Source: Aristolochia californica (taxonomy: Eukaryota; Streptophyta; Magnoliopsida; Piperales; Aristolochiaceae). From it: 64,000 nt of DNA. Of this stretch, positions 21,804-34,467 are shown piece by piece (within the stretch, counting starts at the first letter, position 1; each line of letters begins with the position of its first letter). A program made the translations under genes and the position numbers. The notes under the pieces were generated by a model. That model was not told the origin of the DNA. It did not search any database and saw only the letters and a list, made by a program, of their open reading frames with translations. The stretch spans positions 29,854,111 to 29,918,110 of the forward strand of contig JARWKL010000010.1 of assembly GCA_029961685.1 (NCBI GenBank). Reading direction: 5' to 3'.

Positions 21804-23479
21804 TGTAACGAAAAACTCTTCGTATATTCAATTTTCATCATATACTCTTCAATTTACATATTTATATAAAAAAAGAGTAAATAGATTACATGATTCTCTC
21901 TTTTAATCTCTCGGAGGATAAATCAGAGGAAATTCTCCGATTTATCGAGATACAACTCTTGCTAACAATCCCCATCAAGTTGGTGTATATAGATCTTTGA
22001 TGCCCCAAGTTGCCAAATGAGTTGTAGAAGTTCTTGCCGCATACCGCTTGTGTAAGTATCACTTCCAATTGGTCTTCAAATTTAACAAATGGCAATTGAA
22101 TTATCTTTGCCTCAAGGTTTTACTTGATGAAGGGTCGATCTACATCCACGTGTTTAGTCCAATTATGTTGAACCAGATTATGAGAAATGGCAATAGCCGC
22201 CTTATTATCATTGAATAAATTCATCTCATGACTTGGGGCAAAGCTGATTTCGATTAATAATCTTTGAAGCCAAAGAAGCTCACAAAGAACCTTAGCCATC
22301 CCACGAAACTCGGCTTCAACACTTCATAATGCTACCACCTTTTGCTTCTTACTCTTCATGTAACTAGGTTCTCTCCAACGATCGTAAAATAGACTGAGGT
22401 GGATCTTCTATTTGAAATATTCCATGCCCAATCAACATTAGTATAATCTTTAACCTGTGGATGGTTATGTCATGAGAACATAAATCCTTTCCCAGGAGAG
22501 GACTTTAGGTACCGAAGAATTTGATTCACAACATTCATGTGATCTTCACTTGGAACATGCATAAATTGGCTTAATAAACTTACTACACAGGTGATGTCAA
22601 GTTGTGTATGGGAGAGATAAATATGTTTCCCAACCAACCTCTGGTACATTCCCTTATCTATTGGCACTTGGTTTGGGTATTCTCCAAGCATATGATTTTG
22701 GATTATTGGGGTATTTTGAGAATTACACTCCAGTAGTCAGACTTCAGATAATAAATCTACGACATTTTTTCATTGGAAAAGGAATATGCCTTGCTTAAAT
22801 CTAGCAAATTCAATTCCCAGAAAATATTTGAGTCATCCCAGATTTTTCTTCTCAAATTTTGTTGCCAGTTGGTCTTGAAGTATTGTTATTTCTTCTAGGT
22901 CATCTCCTATAATGATCATATAGTCTACATAAACTATCAAAGCTATTACCTTACCCCGTTGATGCTTTAAGAATAGCGTATGATCTAAATTAGTTTGTCG
23001 AAAACCTTATTTTCTCATTATCAAACTCAATCGCCCAAACCAAACACTAGGAGATTGTTTCAAGCCATACAATGCATTGTAGTTTGCACACCTCTTTTTC
23101 TTTTGAATTTTCCATATATCCTAGAGAAACATCCATATAGATTTCCTCTTTAAGATCTCCATGGAGAAAAACATCAAGTTGGTATAATGCCCAATCAAGG
23201 TTAATTGCAAGAGACAACAACACCCTCACAATACTTAGTTTGGCCACTGGTAGTATGTCTGATGATAATCTACGCCATGTGTTGGCGTGTATCCTTTTGC
23301 TACTAGTTTTGCCTTGTACCGTTCAACTAATCCATCAGATTTGTACTTGATAGAGAATGCCCATTTACACCTAACTATTTTTTTACCTTCAGGTAACGGA
23401 ACAAGACTCATGTTTTATTTTTCATTAATGCCTCCATCACTTCCTTCATAGCTTGAACCCACCTAGGGTCTCTGAAAGT

Positions 23480-25418
23480 TGAAGTAGCAAAACCTCATCT
23501 AGAGCCGACATCTCCCGAAGTTGAAGCAGCAGTACCCCTCCTCTCCTTAGTATCCAACAACCTATCTCTTGAGAATATCAGTGAGGTAAGTACTCCTGCC
23601 ACACTTCAAAATTCTAATGACGTGGATATTCTTGTCAGTGGCTATGCATTACTTATCAGGTATAATCGGGGCAAACCACCGAACAGATATTCTCCTGAAG
23701 TGAAGGAACAAATATCAATATATCCAATTGCCAATTATGTATGTACAAAAGAATTGTCTGAATCCCTCAAGAACTTTGTAAGTGAACTCTCCTCACACCA
23801 TATTCCCATAAAAATCTAGAAGCACTCAAATATTTTCTAGGAATTGAAGTTAGCTAGATTTAAGCAAGGTATATTCTTTTCCAAACAAAAATATATCCTA
23901 AATTTATTATCTGAATTGAACTACTGGAGTGTATGCCTACATATACCCCAATAATCCAAACTCATAAATCAGTGTCGTAGGGACGATGGTCTCGCGTGAT
24001 TTAATTTCCTAACTTAGGAAGTGGCAGAGACCTGGATCGAACCGATTCGGATTGATTGTAGCAAACTCAAAGTCAGAACCACCTAGCAGACTGGACCAGA
24101 CTCGGACCCGCCTCAGATCAAGACTCTACTTGGACTCAATTTCTAGTCTAGTGAATCTCCATCCTCATCTACTCTGGTCAAGTTGACCATGAAAATGACT
24201 GAAGCTTTGAGCAAAGCTTCAGCTCCGATCAGACCACCGATATTGTTGCACCGATCAGAATCAAGTTGGATGGCACCAACTATGCACTTTGGTCCCAGGT
24301 TGTCAAGATGTATATCTCATGCAAAAACAAACAGGGGTATTTGAATGGCAATTTCACTCAACCTCCTCACAAGGATCCTACATTTCAACAATGGCGCACA
24401 AACATTGCTATTATCAAAAGATGGTTAATTAATTCCATGGATTCTTCCCTCATCAACAACTTCATTTGATTTCTTACATCTAAGATGGTATGAGATGCCA
24501 TTGCTACTACATATTTTGATGGCAGTGACAGCTCTCAGGTGTATTATCTCCGGAGACGTGTGACACATCTCAAACAGTCTGGTGTCTCTTTTGAAAAATT
24601 CTACAATAATCTCCAGTGCCTCTAACATGAAAAAAACTTCCGCCAACCAAATCTGATGGAATGCCCAGTCGATTTACAACAGTATAATACCTTGGTTAGA
24701 GAAGAGCGGTATATGTGTTCTTGTATGGTCACGATGATTGCCTAGATCATATCCGGAGTATTGTTCTCCAGATACAACCTTTTCCATCCGTGGAGAAAGC
24801 CTATGCTCAAGTCCGCGGAGAGGCTATCCATTAAGCAGTGATGACGACTGGTAACTCCAATGATTCTCCAGGAGTAGTTCTAGCATCTAAAAGCATCAAA
24901 CATGGTTCGCACTCTCCAACACACTCTAGGTCAATCTCTTTGCATGGTGGCAAATCTAGTTTCAACTCCAAATCACGTGCCACTCCAAATCATGATGGAA
25001 CTACATGCTCTCACTGTGGGATTGCGAAGCATACCTGTGAGACCTGTTTCAAGCTACACGGGTATCCTTATTGGTGGCACGAACTCCAGGCTAGAAAGAG
25101 CAGAGATGCGGGTGGGAATAATGAAGACACGGGCAAGGCTGCAGCTAACCCAAATCTTTCCCTTATTCTGGCCAACAGTTCAAATTATACTCCAAGTAGT
25201 GTTCTCCTTTGATCTAATAGAGAGGCTAATTGCAGCACTTGGATACTTGATTCAGAAGCAACAGACCATATGAGGTTTGGTGCGAATGATTTCTCTTAGA
25301 CCTCTCCTCCCCGACGAACTAGCATTACCAATGCTAATGGAGTTATTTCTTCAGTAATAGGGGCAGGAACGGGGATTTTTTCACCAGCCCTACCTTTGTC
25401 TAATACTTTGCTTATGCT

Positions 25419-25457
<39 letters not shown>

Positions 25458-25620
25458 GAGTTTTTATTTGTAAGCCAGGTTACCAAAGATAAAAATTGTG
25501 TTGTGCTTATATATCTTTTATTTTGTCTTATTAGGATATTCTCACCAAGGAGATCATTGGGCGCGGTACTAAGAGAGGGGGGTTCAGCGAGGGATGAGAA
25601 GTCTTGTTGAACAGCTCATT
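23480..25620 (+). mobile_element. Plus-strand Copia pieces nested in the minus element
   Basis: Order on the plus strand is unusual. First comes the pol connecting region (23480-23815; YNRGKPPNRYSPEVKEQIS) fused to mid RT (23816-23980; EALKYFLGIEV, PTYTPIIQTH). Then come gag (24240-24470; KLDGTNYALWSQVVKMYI), a CCHC-type knuckle (25010-25080; CSHCGIAKHTCETCFKLHGY), the protease site with DSGA decayed to DSEA (about 25240), and the pre-integrase motif IIGRGTKRGG (about 25550). Pol precedes gag, so these are two truncated pieces or one rearranged one. Confidence 0.65.
25421..25455. repeat. (CT)n microsatellite
   Basis: About 17 CT dinucleotides interrupting the plus-strand Copia protease/integrase boundary. 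Confidence 0.95.
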
Positions 25621-26044
25621 GCAAACAACCACCGGTGGCAAAGCGAGCCTCTCGGATTGGAGTTTCTCACCTAGTCCGTTGAAGCACCAGTAGTGGCGCT
25701 GCACTGGGGTTCGCCGGAGAAGATTTTAAATTGTTCGCCTTCTACAATGAAGGCGCAGGAAGACGAAGAGTTTATGAACGCTTGTCTCCCAGTTCCATGC
25801 ATCTCGCTGAATGGGAATTTTTCTCCTACAGTCGTCGCCAAACTGGTTATTCTAGCTCTGATTTCATGTAAAGAAAAACTCTTTGTATTTTCAATTCTCA
25901 TCATACATTTTTCAATTTACATATTTATCCAAAAAAAAGAGTACATAGATTACAAGATTCTTTCTTGTAATCTCTCGGAGGGTAAATTAGAGGAAATCCT
26001 CCTCTGATTTCCTTTGATTTATAGGGATACAACTCTTGCTAACA

Positions 26045-27827
26045 ATTTCAAAGCAAGGGAAACTATGTCCACAATGAAACTCGAATGAAGCTCATCGATC
26101 AGATTGTCAAGAGATAGTTGAACATTCATATTAGTGTGCTTCAATTTTTTCCCAGTTGGAGAGATGAACTTTGCTACCAGCTGCGGTGATTGGTTCTAAC
26201 TCTTGTATGCTGAAACTACTCAATCATCTTCTTTCTCTCAAGTTACAGTTTTGTGTCGAATTGGGAACCTCAAAATCTTGAGGAAGCAATGGGAAATCTG
26301 TAAAAACATTGAGATATCTTCTTCACCTTTCGATTTAAAGGCACAGAGGATTTGCAATGGCATTTGGCTTTCGATAGCGAGAAGCTCGTCTGGTGGTGTT
26401 ACCACGATGCAGTGCAGTTGTGGGAATTCCTCAAAATGGAGTCCAACTTTTAGGAGGAGATGTTTTTTCAAAACAAGTATCCTGGTTCCTACAAGAATGT
26501 AGTATCTACGTGAGGATCTTCCCTATTTCAAGGTTTTTGAGAAGGACAAGGTAATCTATGGGGATGAGATGAGCACATAGCAATCGGCCATGAGCAACAC
26601 TATAGGAGACCAATTCCGGTATACCAATTTCAACAGTCTCTTGAGATTGAGAAAAATGAAAGGAGAAGAATTTTCACAAACAATAGCGAGGATGGAGAGT
26701 CTACAATACCATCAAGGTCCGAATTCAAATCAAACTCTTTTGTTTTAAACCAACAAAATTGGTTTGGTTCAATTCAAATTATCACAAAAAGATCATTTTA
26801 ATTAAATTATTATTGGCTATCGAGATTACACGAGGCAATTTGGCCCAGGGTGTTGGCTTGATTGTATTAGTTGTGTAACTTATGCAATTTTATCCCAATA
26901 ATTATACTTAACCCCTAGATATTCCTTGAGGTCATACTTGGTTCAACTTGTTTTTCTATCATTACAATTTTTCCTAGAATTTCTAAAAAAAATGTTATAC
27001 TCATTATTTGATAAGCAAGTCATTATTTTCTTTAAAAACTTTGTTTGATTTAGATTGTTGTTACTTCTCATCTCTTTTTGGACTCTCATTTACCTTTTTA
27101 GGTCAATCCCTTATTAAGCTTCTTGGGTTGATTCCGCTTTTACTAAATATGTGTTTTTAAAAGTCCATTGAGACCTTTTTACTAGTGCCCTATGTGGTCT
27201 TTTTTGTTGCCGTCATTTGAGTGACAAACATTACTATATTTAGTGATTATTATTACTATATTATGTTTGAAATTCTTTTTGTTGGTTTTGACTTCTTTTA
27301 TTTTATTACCTTTTTATTTTATTTTTTGAGAGTTTGTGTCAGATTGTGTAGTTATCCTTGGGACAACTTGATGAAGGAGATAATCTATAGTCTTTTTCTT
27401 TTTTCAAGGTAGGATAAATACCATTACCTCCCAACTCGAAGGTGACAAATAAAATGAGAAGTATAAAGGATGAGGTAGATGACAAAACCTACTATAAAGG
27501 ATTCTACAAAGTGAATCAAGGCTAGTCACTTCCATTACTCTATTGATTTGATATACATCATTTTCTTATTTTTATTATGTGTAAGAATTCAGTGTAGGAG
27601 TTGAGTACTGCATTGTGCTCCTCTAGCCGATTTAAAGTATGGCTATTGCTATCATTTGAGAAGAAGTAAATTTTACAATAAGGGATTCCACATGTTATGG
27701 TAATCAAAATTCAAGTGACAAGAATAAAGGAAATACAATATGAAAAAAAAAATCAGCCAAAGAAGATTAAAGACCAAAAATTATTTTCCTTACAAGCTGA
27801 AGTTATAAATTCTAGCTTGAGGGGGAG
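26045..27827. other. Unassigned region with one short open frame
   Basis: Plus-strand frames at 26203-26502 are open for about 100 codons, but I do not recognise the product. Several overlapping frames at 26240-26580 look like a decayed coding segment (…DSEKLVWW…HDAVQLWEF…). The rest, 26700-27800, is AT-rich. The last 100 bp leads into a Copia purine tract, so some of it is likely Copia interior. Confidence 0.3.
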
Positions 27828-28140
27828 TATTGAAGAGCATATACGGAAAAGTCTTATACGGCACTCACAAGAAGTTTGACAGAGCAATAAATAATATGGT
27901 AAAATCTTACGGGAGTCTCATAGTTTCACAAGACTTTCTCAATTAAAAGGAGTTTTAGTTATTTTAGTCTTCTATTTATATTCAGTTGTATAATTATTCT
28001 AGAAGTTATCTTTATGAGTTATACATTGGGTAGTTTATTTGTAATTTGATTGTACTTATTTCCTCTATTATAAATAAAAGCACTTGTACTTTGTTATTAA
28101 TCAAGTCAATGATTTATTTCTCTTCTCCAAAAATTTTACA
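27828..28140 (+). mobile_element. Copia 3' LTR (313 bp), plus strand
   Basis: A textbook Copia purine tract (CTTGAGGGGGAG, 27816-27827) is followed by TATTGAAGAGC (TG mutated to TA) and ends …AATTTTACA at 28140. Inside are a TATA-like CTATTTATATT and a polyadenylation-type AATAAAAGC near 28075. Little upstream coding is left. Confidence 0.7.
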
Positions 28141-28892
28141 ATTTCAAAACTATTGCCAATGTGGTTATGGAATTTGTAAATTTTGTTCTTGTTGGTCCAA
28201 TATTACTTGAAATTCCACAAAAGGGATACATGTCAAAAATAGGTTCCAATGAATGACGGATGGGATTTGATAGTTTCCTAGATTCTGGATTTTGAATATT
28301 CGATTATCTAAATATCCAAAAACAAATCGGATCCAGAATTCACCCCTAATTCTCGTCACTAAAAACAAAATTTATTTCAATCATTCCCATGCGAACACAT
28401 TTTTGCACATATATGGTGCACCTCGGATGTATTTTCTTTTTGGTTTCTACCCAAGAACCATGGGCAAAACATCCAATATTACTACAAGATATGAATTTGA
28501 TGCCATTAGAGATTAAAAAAATCTATTTTTGTTAATAAAAATTGAAGAGAAAAGATACAATTTTCGTGGATAAACTATTCACGAGAATTTTTTTGTCGAT
28601 TTTTTTTCGGAAATAGCCCACTAACAATAGATAATTTTAATAAAAATTTAAATTTTTAGCCAATAATTAAACATTTGGCATTTTTACTGAATTTTTTTAT
28701 TTTCATAAATATTATGGTAAAAAATTTCCCTAATAACTATTTTCATGTTTTTAAAAAATTCCAAACTTAATTCTCAAATAAATATAAATATAAATATAAG
28801 TTAATTTTCCTTGGATCCATGGGCCCTAAACGGGTCACGAGTCACTTGAGTCATGAGTTATGAGTGTAAAGGACCGAAATACAATAAATAAA

Positions 28893-28910
28893 TTCTAGAA
28901 AAATCTAGAA
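28893..28910. promoter_or_regulatory. Heat-shock element, four alternating units
   Basis: TTCtaGAAaaATCtaGAA at 28893-28910: alternating TTC and GAA units at 5-bp spacing, one mismatch (ATC for TTC). This matches the established HSE consensus for heat-shock factor binding. It lies 60 bp left of the hAT element. Across that element are the TATA box (34461) and the sHSP pseudogene, so without the transposon it would sit about 75 bp upstream of that TATA box. Confidence 0.65.
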
Positions 28911-29884
28911 AGCTATTTTGCCTCCCTTAGCAGCGCAGTAGCTCTTCTAGGATCTCCCGATACTTGCATTTAGGTGTGGCATCAAACCGAGCCAGTTCAT
29001 GAGCGGCTCAAGCTCAGCTTAGTTTCAGCTAGCTTCAATTCGATTTATTTGGATCTTGAACCGAGTTTGAGATCCGAATAAGGCTCGTTTAAGTTAACAA
29101 GTCGAGCTCGAGCGAACCATGGTTCGGTTCAAAAGCTCGCTAGCTGGCTCGTTAACTTAACAACGAGGGGTCCGGGATTTGGGGAGTCGGGAGGTGGGAC
29201 TTGGGGAAATCAAGAGCTCTGTCTGAGCAGAAGTGTCGAGCGGGAAGTCAATTGATTTCGACTTCGTTTCTTCCGCTCTTGTTTCCTCGATGGGAATCAG
29301 GGAACAGAGATCACCCTTTGTCACTAGTCAAGCGGCAATTTAGCAAAATGGGGGGATTTTCTCTTCTTATTCCTCATTATCCCTCTTCGATTCCTTACTC
29401 TCAATCTCAGTCTCGGTCTCCGATTTTCTCCTCTTCAATTTCTTCCTCTTTGATCTTCTTCCTATTCGATTTCTTCCTCCGAACTTCTTCCTCACTGATG
29501 GAAGTGACAGAAAGAGGTAAGTTGTTTTATTCTTAATCTTCTGGGTTAACATTGTTTTTTTTCAATTTTATCTTTTGTATTCCATTATTTATCTTCGATC
29601 GGATGAATGCCTCATGTTGATATTGTTTTAGGAAATCCTTCCTACTTATTGTTCAAAGGTAATCTCATTCTCCCCTACTGTTGATTTTTATGTTTTTAGT
29701 TCTTATCGTTCTGTTGTGTTTTGTATTTTAGTTATTTTGTATTAATGTTTTAACTCACCACCTGTGCTTGTTTCCTTTACCTTTTTAATGGGGAATCTTT
29801 GGTGCTTTCAAAGAGCAAACCACATCGTTGAGAGCCTTGGGCACAACAGAAGCGAGGGAGATAGTGCTCTGTATCTGTTTTGAT

Positions 29885-30584
29885 AAGGAGGTACGTACAA
29901 GTTCCTACTTGAACAGTAAAGAGATTAAATTTGCGTACATGTGATTTGCTCACCAGGTTATTTACTTGCTTATGTTATGTTTATATTATTAACAAAACAA
30001 GATGACTATACAGAAAACAACAATTATTGAGATATGATACAAAGTATACAAAATAACTTAGGAGTAAGCTAGAAAGATGAAAATGTATCATTAAAGCAGG
30101 TAAGAGATATGCAACTTAAACAAACTACAAAGCTTGATCCACTCATTGTGGCCACATGCAGGGCATATAGTTGGAGCGTTGAATGAAATTCTCTTTGCTT
30201 CAAATAGTTAGACTAACACATTGTTAGATCAGCTAAATCGGCTTTGGAATTGGTGGAAAGAGATAGTTTGACACACCTTTCTCCACCTCATACTATTTGA
30301 GAAGCTTGAAATTGTTTTAACATTCAAATTGAATTAATCATCAATAGAAACTCTCTCAATAACTATCAATCCAAGTGATAGAGACCAACATGAAGCCAGA
30401 TATTTGGCAAATGAGGGTGCTCATAGACCAATATTTTGAACCCTACCTTCTCTAAAAGTTTCTAAAGTCAGTATCAAACCCATGAACTTTCTATATTAAC
30501 CCCATGAACTTTCTGAGAAGAGAAGACTAAGAGAAAAAGTGAGATTGAGAAGAAAGAAGAGGGAAAGGAGAAGTGTGTGTGTGT

Positions 30585-30642
<58 letters not shown>

Positions 30643-31014
30643 AGCTGCAAGAGAGAGATCAGAATGGTGGATCGAGCATAATGAGATCTCTTTCCCTAAT
30701 TCACTATTAAAAGGTAGTAACTACAATGAACTAAAATACCCCAAACTTACTCACTTAAAGGTAAAAACAATCGTTGAAAAATAAATCATCCAAAAATAAC
30801 AGAAAAAGGTGAGCCCTCACTGATCATCTAGCATAGTATTTCAACAAAAGAAAAGGCCTCTTGTGCCACTGAAATAAAATCTCATTGTGAATCCAGAAAA
30901 AGCAGATAGCAACACTCTATATTTATTTGAACCTCAAACTCCAAAAAATAAGACCTTGTACAAAGGTTTCAAAGAAAAACCAGGTGTTAAATCACGATTG
31001 CTCAAAAGAAACAA

Positions 31015-31056
<42 letters not shown>

Positions 31057-31357
31057 GTCCAAATAATTATTATGTGACTCACTAATATGCAAAACATTTT
31101 TAAAGCAGAATCAAGTGAAATATGAAGTTTCAAACACAAATGCAAGATATTGAGTTCCAAACACTTCTCCATAATGGATAAACTCTGCAATCAGTAATTG
31201 CACATAATGACTACCTGATATAATTTTTTTTAGAGATATAAGAACGTTAAAGGTCAGGGGTATTTGGGTAATTTTATTTTAGGATATTGTGTTCTAAAGT
31301 TATAGTTAATGTAGAAACCTCCCTAAGGAGGTACATATAAGTTTCTACTTGAGCAGT
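29885..31357. repeat. 33-bp direct repeat flanking 1.4 kb inside the hAT
   Basis: AAGGAGGTACGTACAAGTTC… at 29885-29917 recurs at 31325-31357 with four differences, all transitions. The 1.4 kb between holds two (GA)n tracts and no coding frame that I recognise. The repeat may mark an insertion or an old tandem duplication. Confidence 0.6.
30588..30640. repeat. (GA)n microsatellite
   Basis: About 26 GA dinucleotides. A second tract of about 16 units is at 31021-31052. Confidence 0.95.
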
Positions 31358-31619
31358 TTTGATAATCTTGCTTTGTCTTTTCTTGTCAATGTCATTAATG
31401 TGTTCCCCCTAAAACTGTTAATCTTCGTAGCCATTGTTGTCCTTATTGTTGATAAGTATCATAAATTATGGGTAGGATCTTTGTTGTTTCGATTGCTTTT
31501 TTTCTTTATGTTTTCTTCCTCAATTGACATGAATAATTAACACTACTTCTAGTGTGGCCATAGATAGTGACTCAACTCCACCAAAGTCATATCCCTCTAA
31601 AATTATTAATGTAACATAA

Positions 31620-33715
31620 GTGAGCCTAGATGAAGGTACCCTAAATGAAGATGAAGGTGACTCTACCCATAGTTCAAAAAGACAAAAAAGGTCTCATGTG
31701 TGGTTGGAATTCAAAGAAGTCTCACTTAATGGTACAAAAAAGGCTCAATGTATTCATTGTAAAACCAATTTGAGTGCTATTAGTAGTGGAGTGATCACAC
31801 ATATGAGTCGACATTTGAAACGTTGTCCTGCTAGAAAAGTCGCAATGAGAAAACAGAAAACCATAAACTTTCAACCAGTGGAGTCTAATTTTGATCAGAG
31901 TCCATTTGGACTTCCTTTTACGAATTTTGGAGGCAAATATAATCAAGCTAAAATGAGAGTACTCATTGCTCACTAGATTCTTATGCATGAGCATGCATTC
32001 ATGATAGTAGAAGAGGAGAGATTTAATTTTGTAATGAAGATAGGAAATGTGAATTATGATAAAATATCCCATAAGACCATTAAGAAAGAGTGTACAAAGA
32101 TGTACAGGGTAGAGAAAAAAATTGAAAATTATATTAAAAGATATTAACAATATTAGTCTTACCACGAATCTTTGGAAGTCCCAGAATCAAAATATTGAAT
32201 ACATGGTTATTATTATTAGGCATTTTATTGACAATAATTGGAAGCTACAAAAATGAGTCTTGAGTTTTGTGCATGTTCCTCCTCGGTGTGGTGTTGACAT
32301 AGCAGATGCTATTTACAAGTGTTTGAAAGATTGGAAAATCAAAAATAAATTATTTAGTATCTCAGTTGATAATGTTGCATATAATGATGTTTGTCTGAGA
32401 GTTTTGAAAGAAGATTTTTCACGAAAAAGAAATTGGTTTGTGGTGGGAAGTTATTTCATGTGCATTGTTGTGCTAATATTCTGGAGTTGTTAGTCCAAGA
32501 TATTCTAGTTCAGATTAAGTATATCATTGAGAATGTGAGTGAGACTGTCAAATTCATAAATCTGTCTACTGCTAGACTTCACACTTTTTTTTGAAATTGT
32601 ACAACAACTAGAACTAGGTGAAAAGAGGTTGGTTATTAATTGTCCAACTCATTGGAACTCCACTTATGACATGTTGTCTTCTGCATTAAAATTCAAAGAC
32701 GCATTCCCTAAATTTCAAGTTAGAGAACCAACTTATGATTGTTTGCCAAGTCTTAATGAATGGGAAAAGGTAAAAATGGTGTGTGAGATTCTAGAAGTTT
32801 TTAATGTAGTTACTAATATAATTTCTGGGAGTGACTACCCTACTTCTAATTTGTACCTTAGTGAGGTATATAGGGTAAAAGAAGTTCTGAATTTTCATTC
32901 TACAAATGAAAATGTTTTCATTAGGACAATGGTTAGTAGAATGAAAGAGAAATTTGAGACATAATGGGGTGAATGCAATTTTTTGACGGTTGTTGCTTCA
33001 GTTTTGGATCCAATGGTCAAATTAAGGTTAATCGAAATATGTTTTCTAGAGATATATTCTGAGGAGGAAGCTACGATGAATATAAACTTAGTTCGATGCA
33101 CCTTATATGAGATTTACGATGAATATGTATCCTTATATAATGTGGATATTAGAAATGAAGGGATTGCTTCAAGCACTAGCTCTATGGGTGTTTCGACAAG
33201 TCTTAGGTCACATTCATCATCAAGTTCAAGTTGGTCAAAGTTATTGACTTATGTGAAACAAGTGGAAGTAGTTAATTCACTAAGGTCATAATTGGAAAAT
33301 TATCTTCAAGAAGGTGTGTATACTTGTGAGGAAACTTAACAATATGATTTTGATGTTTTAGAATGGTGAAAAGTGAATCATATAAAATTTTGGGTATTAT
33401 CTAAGATGGCAGCAGACATCCTTATAATTCCCATATCTACAGTAGCTTCATAGTTTATCTTTAGTGCTGGTGGTAGAGTAATAGAGTCATATCTTTCTTC
33501 CGTGGCACCAAATACAGTTCAAGCTTTGATTTATGGCAGTGATTGGGTTCGGGCTCTTATCGGTGTCAAGAAAATTCAAAAGGTGAATTTCTTTTGAATA
33601 ATTATTTATTATGATATTTTTTAGTATATTTTTTAGTTTTATTTATTAAAATTTTGTTTATGATTACAGTCTGAGAAGAAGATTGTGGACATAATACTAC
33701 CAATTACATGATTTT
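31620..33715 (+). pseudogene. hAT transposase, BED-finger type, with stops
   Basis: Domains in order. A BED zinc finger is at 31700-31850 (HVWLEFKEV, CIHCKTNLS, THMSRHLKRCPA). The RNase H-like core starts at 32220-32600 (FIDNNWKLQK, HVPPRCGVDIADAIYKCLKDW, SISVDNVAYND). The central region is at 32629-33290 (NCPTHWNSTYDML). The C-terminal dimerisation domain is at 33350-33600 (FWVLSKMAADILIIPISTVAS, GGRVIESYLSS, ALIYGSDWVRALI). This layout is that of plant DAYSLEEPER/RICESLEEPER-type transposases. Stops or shifts occur at about 31974, 32255, 32490, 32594, 32962, 33289 and 33450, so it is inactive. Some breaks could be unrecognised introns. Confidence 0.8.
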
Positions 33716-34460
33716 TCATGTTTTTCTCATCATGGTAATTTTAATATTTTTAACTACATTAAGTAACTAATAGTGGAAGAATATTTTTTTATCTGAAAAT
33801 AATAAGTTTTATTTTTTTGTTTTTGTCATAGGTGAAGATTTTGCTCATGCGGGGACTTAGTATATTGTTTTCTAGCTAGAAGAGAAAGACTATTTATACT
33901 AGATTTATAGTTTTTATTTGGGTGATTGTAAATTGATATTGATATTTCATTTAATTTTTTTGTGTTTGATTATTGTATAGAGTTTATTCATAAGACATAC
34001 AATTTTATGCAGGTATTATGTATGTAGGTTATACCCAATTTTTAAGTAGAGGTCATGACCAATTTTATGCGTGTATTATGTACAGAGGTTATGCCAAAAT
34101 TTAAGTATAGGTCATGCCCAATTTTATGTAAAATATATGCCCAATTTTATATAAAATGTATGCATAATTTTATATACAATTTATTTGAGATATATTTTTT
34201 GAAAAGTTTTAAATGTATGTTGGAGTTCGAACTTGGGACATGTATTTTTTTAAAAGTTTTAAATGTATGTTAAGTTCGAACTCGACTCGAGCTCAACCTC
34301 GAACTCGTTTAAAATTATTGGGCTCGAGCTCAATAACTGTTTTAGGCTCGAGGTTGGGCTCAGCTCGTGCTCGAGTTCGAAATATTTAAATCAAACTCGA
34401 CTTGAAACATAAGCAGGTTCAGGCTCGGCTCCGAGCCACCTCTACTCACATCTCCTAGTT

Positions 34461-34467
34461 TATAAAT
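34461..34467 (+). promoter_or_regulatory. TATA box of sHSP pseudogene
   Basis: TATAAAT 150 bp upstream of the pseudogene ATG and only 17 bp right of the hAT end. The hAT therefore separates this TATA box from upstream sequence that holds a heat-shock element. Confidence 0.55.

Larger units (their letters stand above)
21804..26044 (-). mobile_element. Copia element with both LTRs, nested interior
   Basis: 3' LTR 21804-21967 and 5' LTR 25867-26044, both minus (TGTTAGCAAGAG… to …CTTTACA). The purine tract is at about 21968-21980 (CTTGATGGGGATTG), and a primer-binding site (TGAAATCAGAGC, 10 of 12 to tRNA-iMet) is at 25855-25866. Minus-strand coding is RNase H (22020-22340, including an NDNKAAIAISHNLVQ-like stretch), the RT C-part (22470-22691) and RT (22700-23470; YMIIIGDDLEE and AKLSIVRVLLSLA regions), all with stops. 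From about 23480 the sequence switches to plus-strand Copia. Flanking 5-bp duplications were not found, so the two LTRs may not come from one event. Confidence 0.6.
28971..34444 (+). mobile_element. hAT transposon, about 5.5 kb
   Basis: The ends are TAGGTGTGGC at 28971 and, inverted, TAGAGGTGGC ending at 34444. Flanks CTTGCATT (28963-28970) and CTCACATC (34445-34452) match at 5 of 8 bases, as a decayed 8-bp target duplication would. Subterminal regions on both sides (28975-29170 and 34270-34440) are dense in GAGCTCGAGC-type motifs in inverted arrangement, common in hAT elements. A broken BED-type transposase lies between. Edges are read from pattern, not from an empty site. Confidence 0.75.

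Noticed and set aside
29201..29552. Ser-rich frame in the hAT 5' region
   Set aside because: Pyrimidine-rich leader translation, with no domain. It may be 5' UTR of the hAT.
31722..32165. 147-codon minus-strand frame
   Set aside because: Antisense shadow of the BED-finger transposase.
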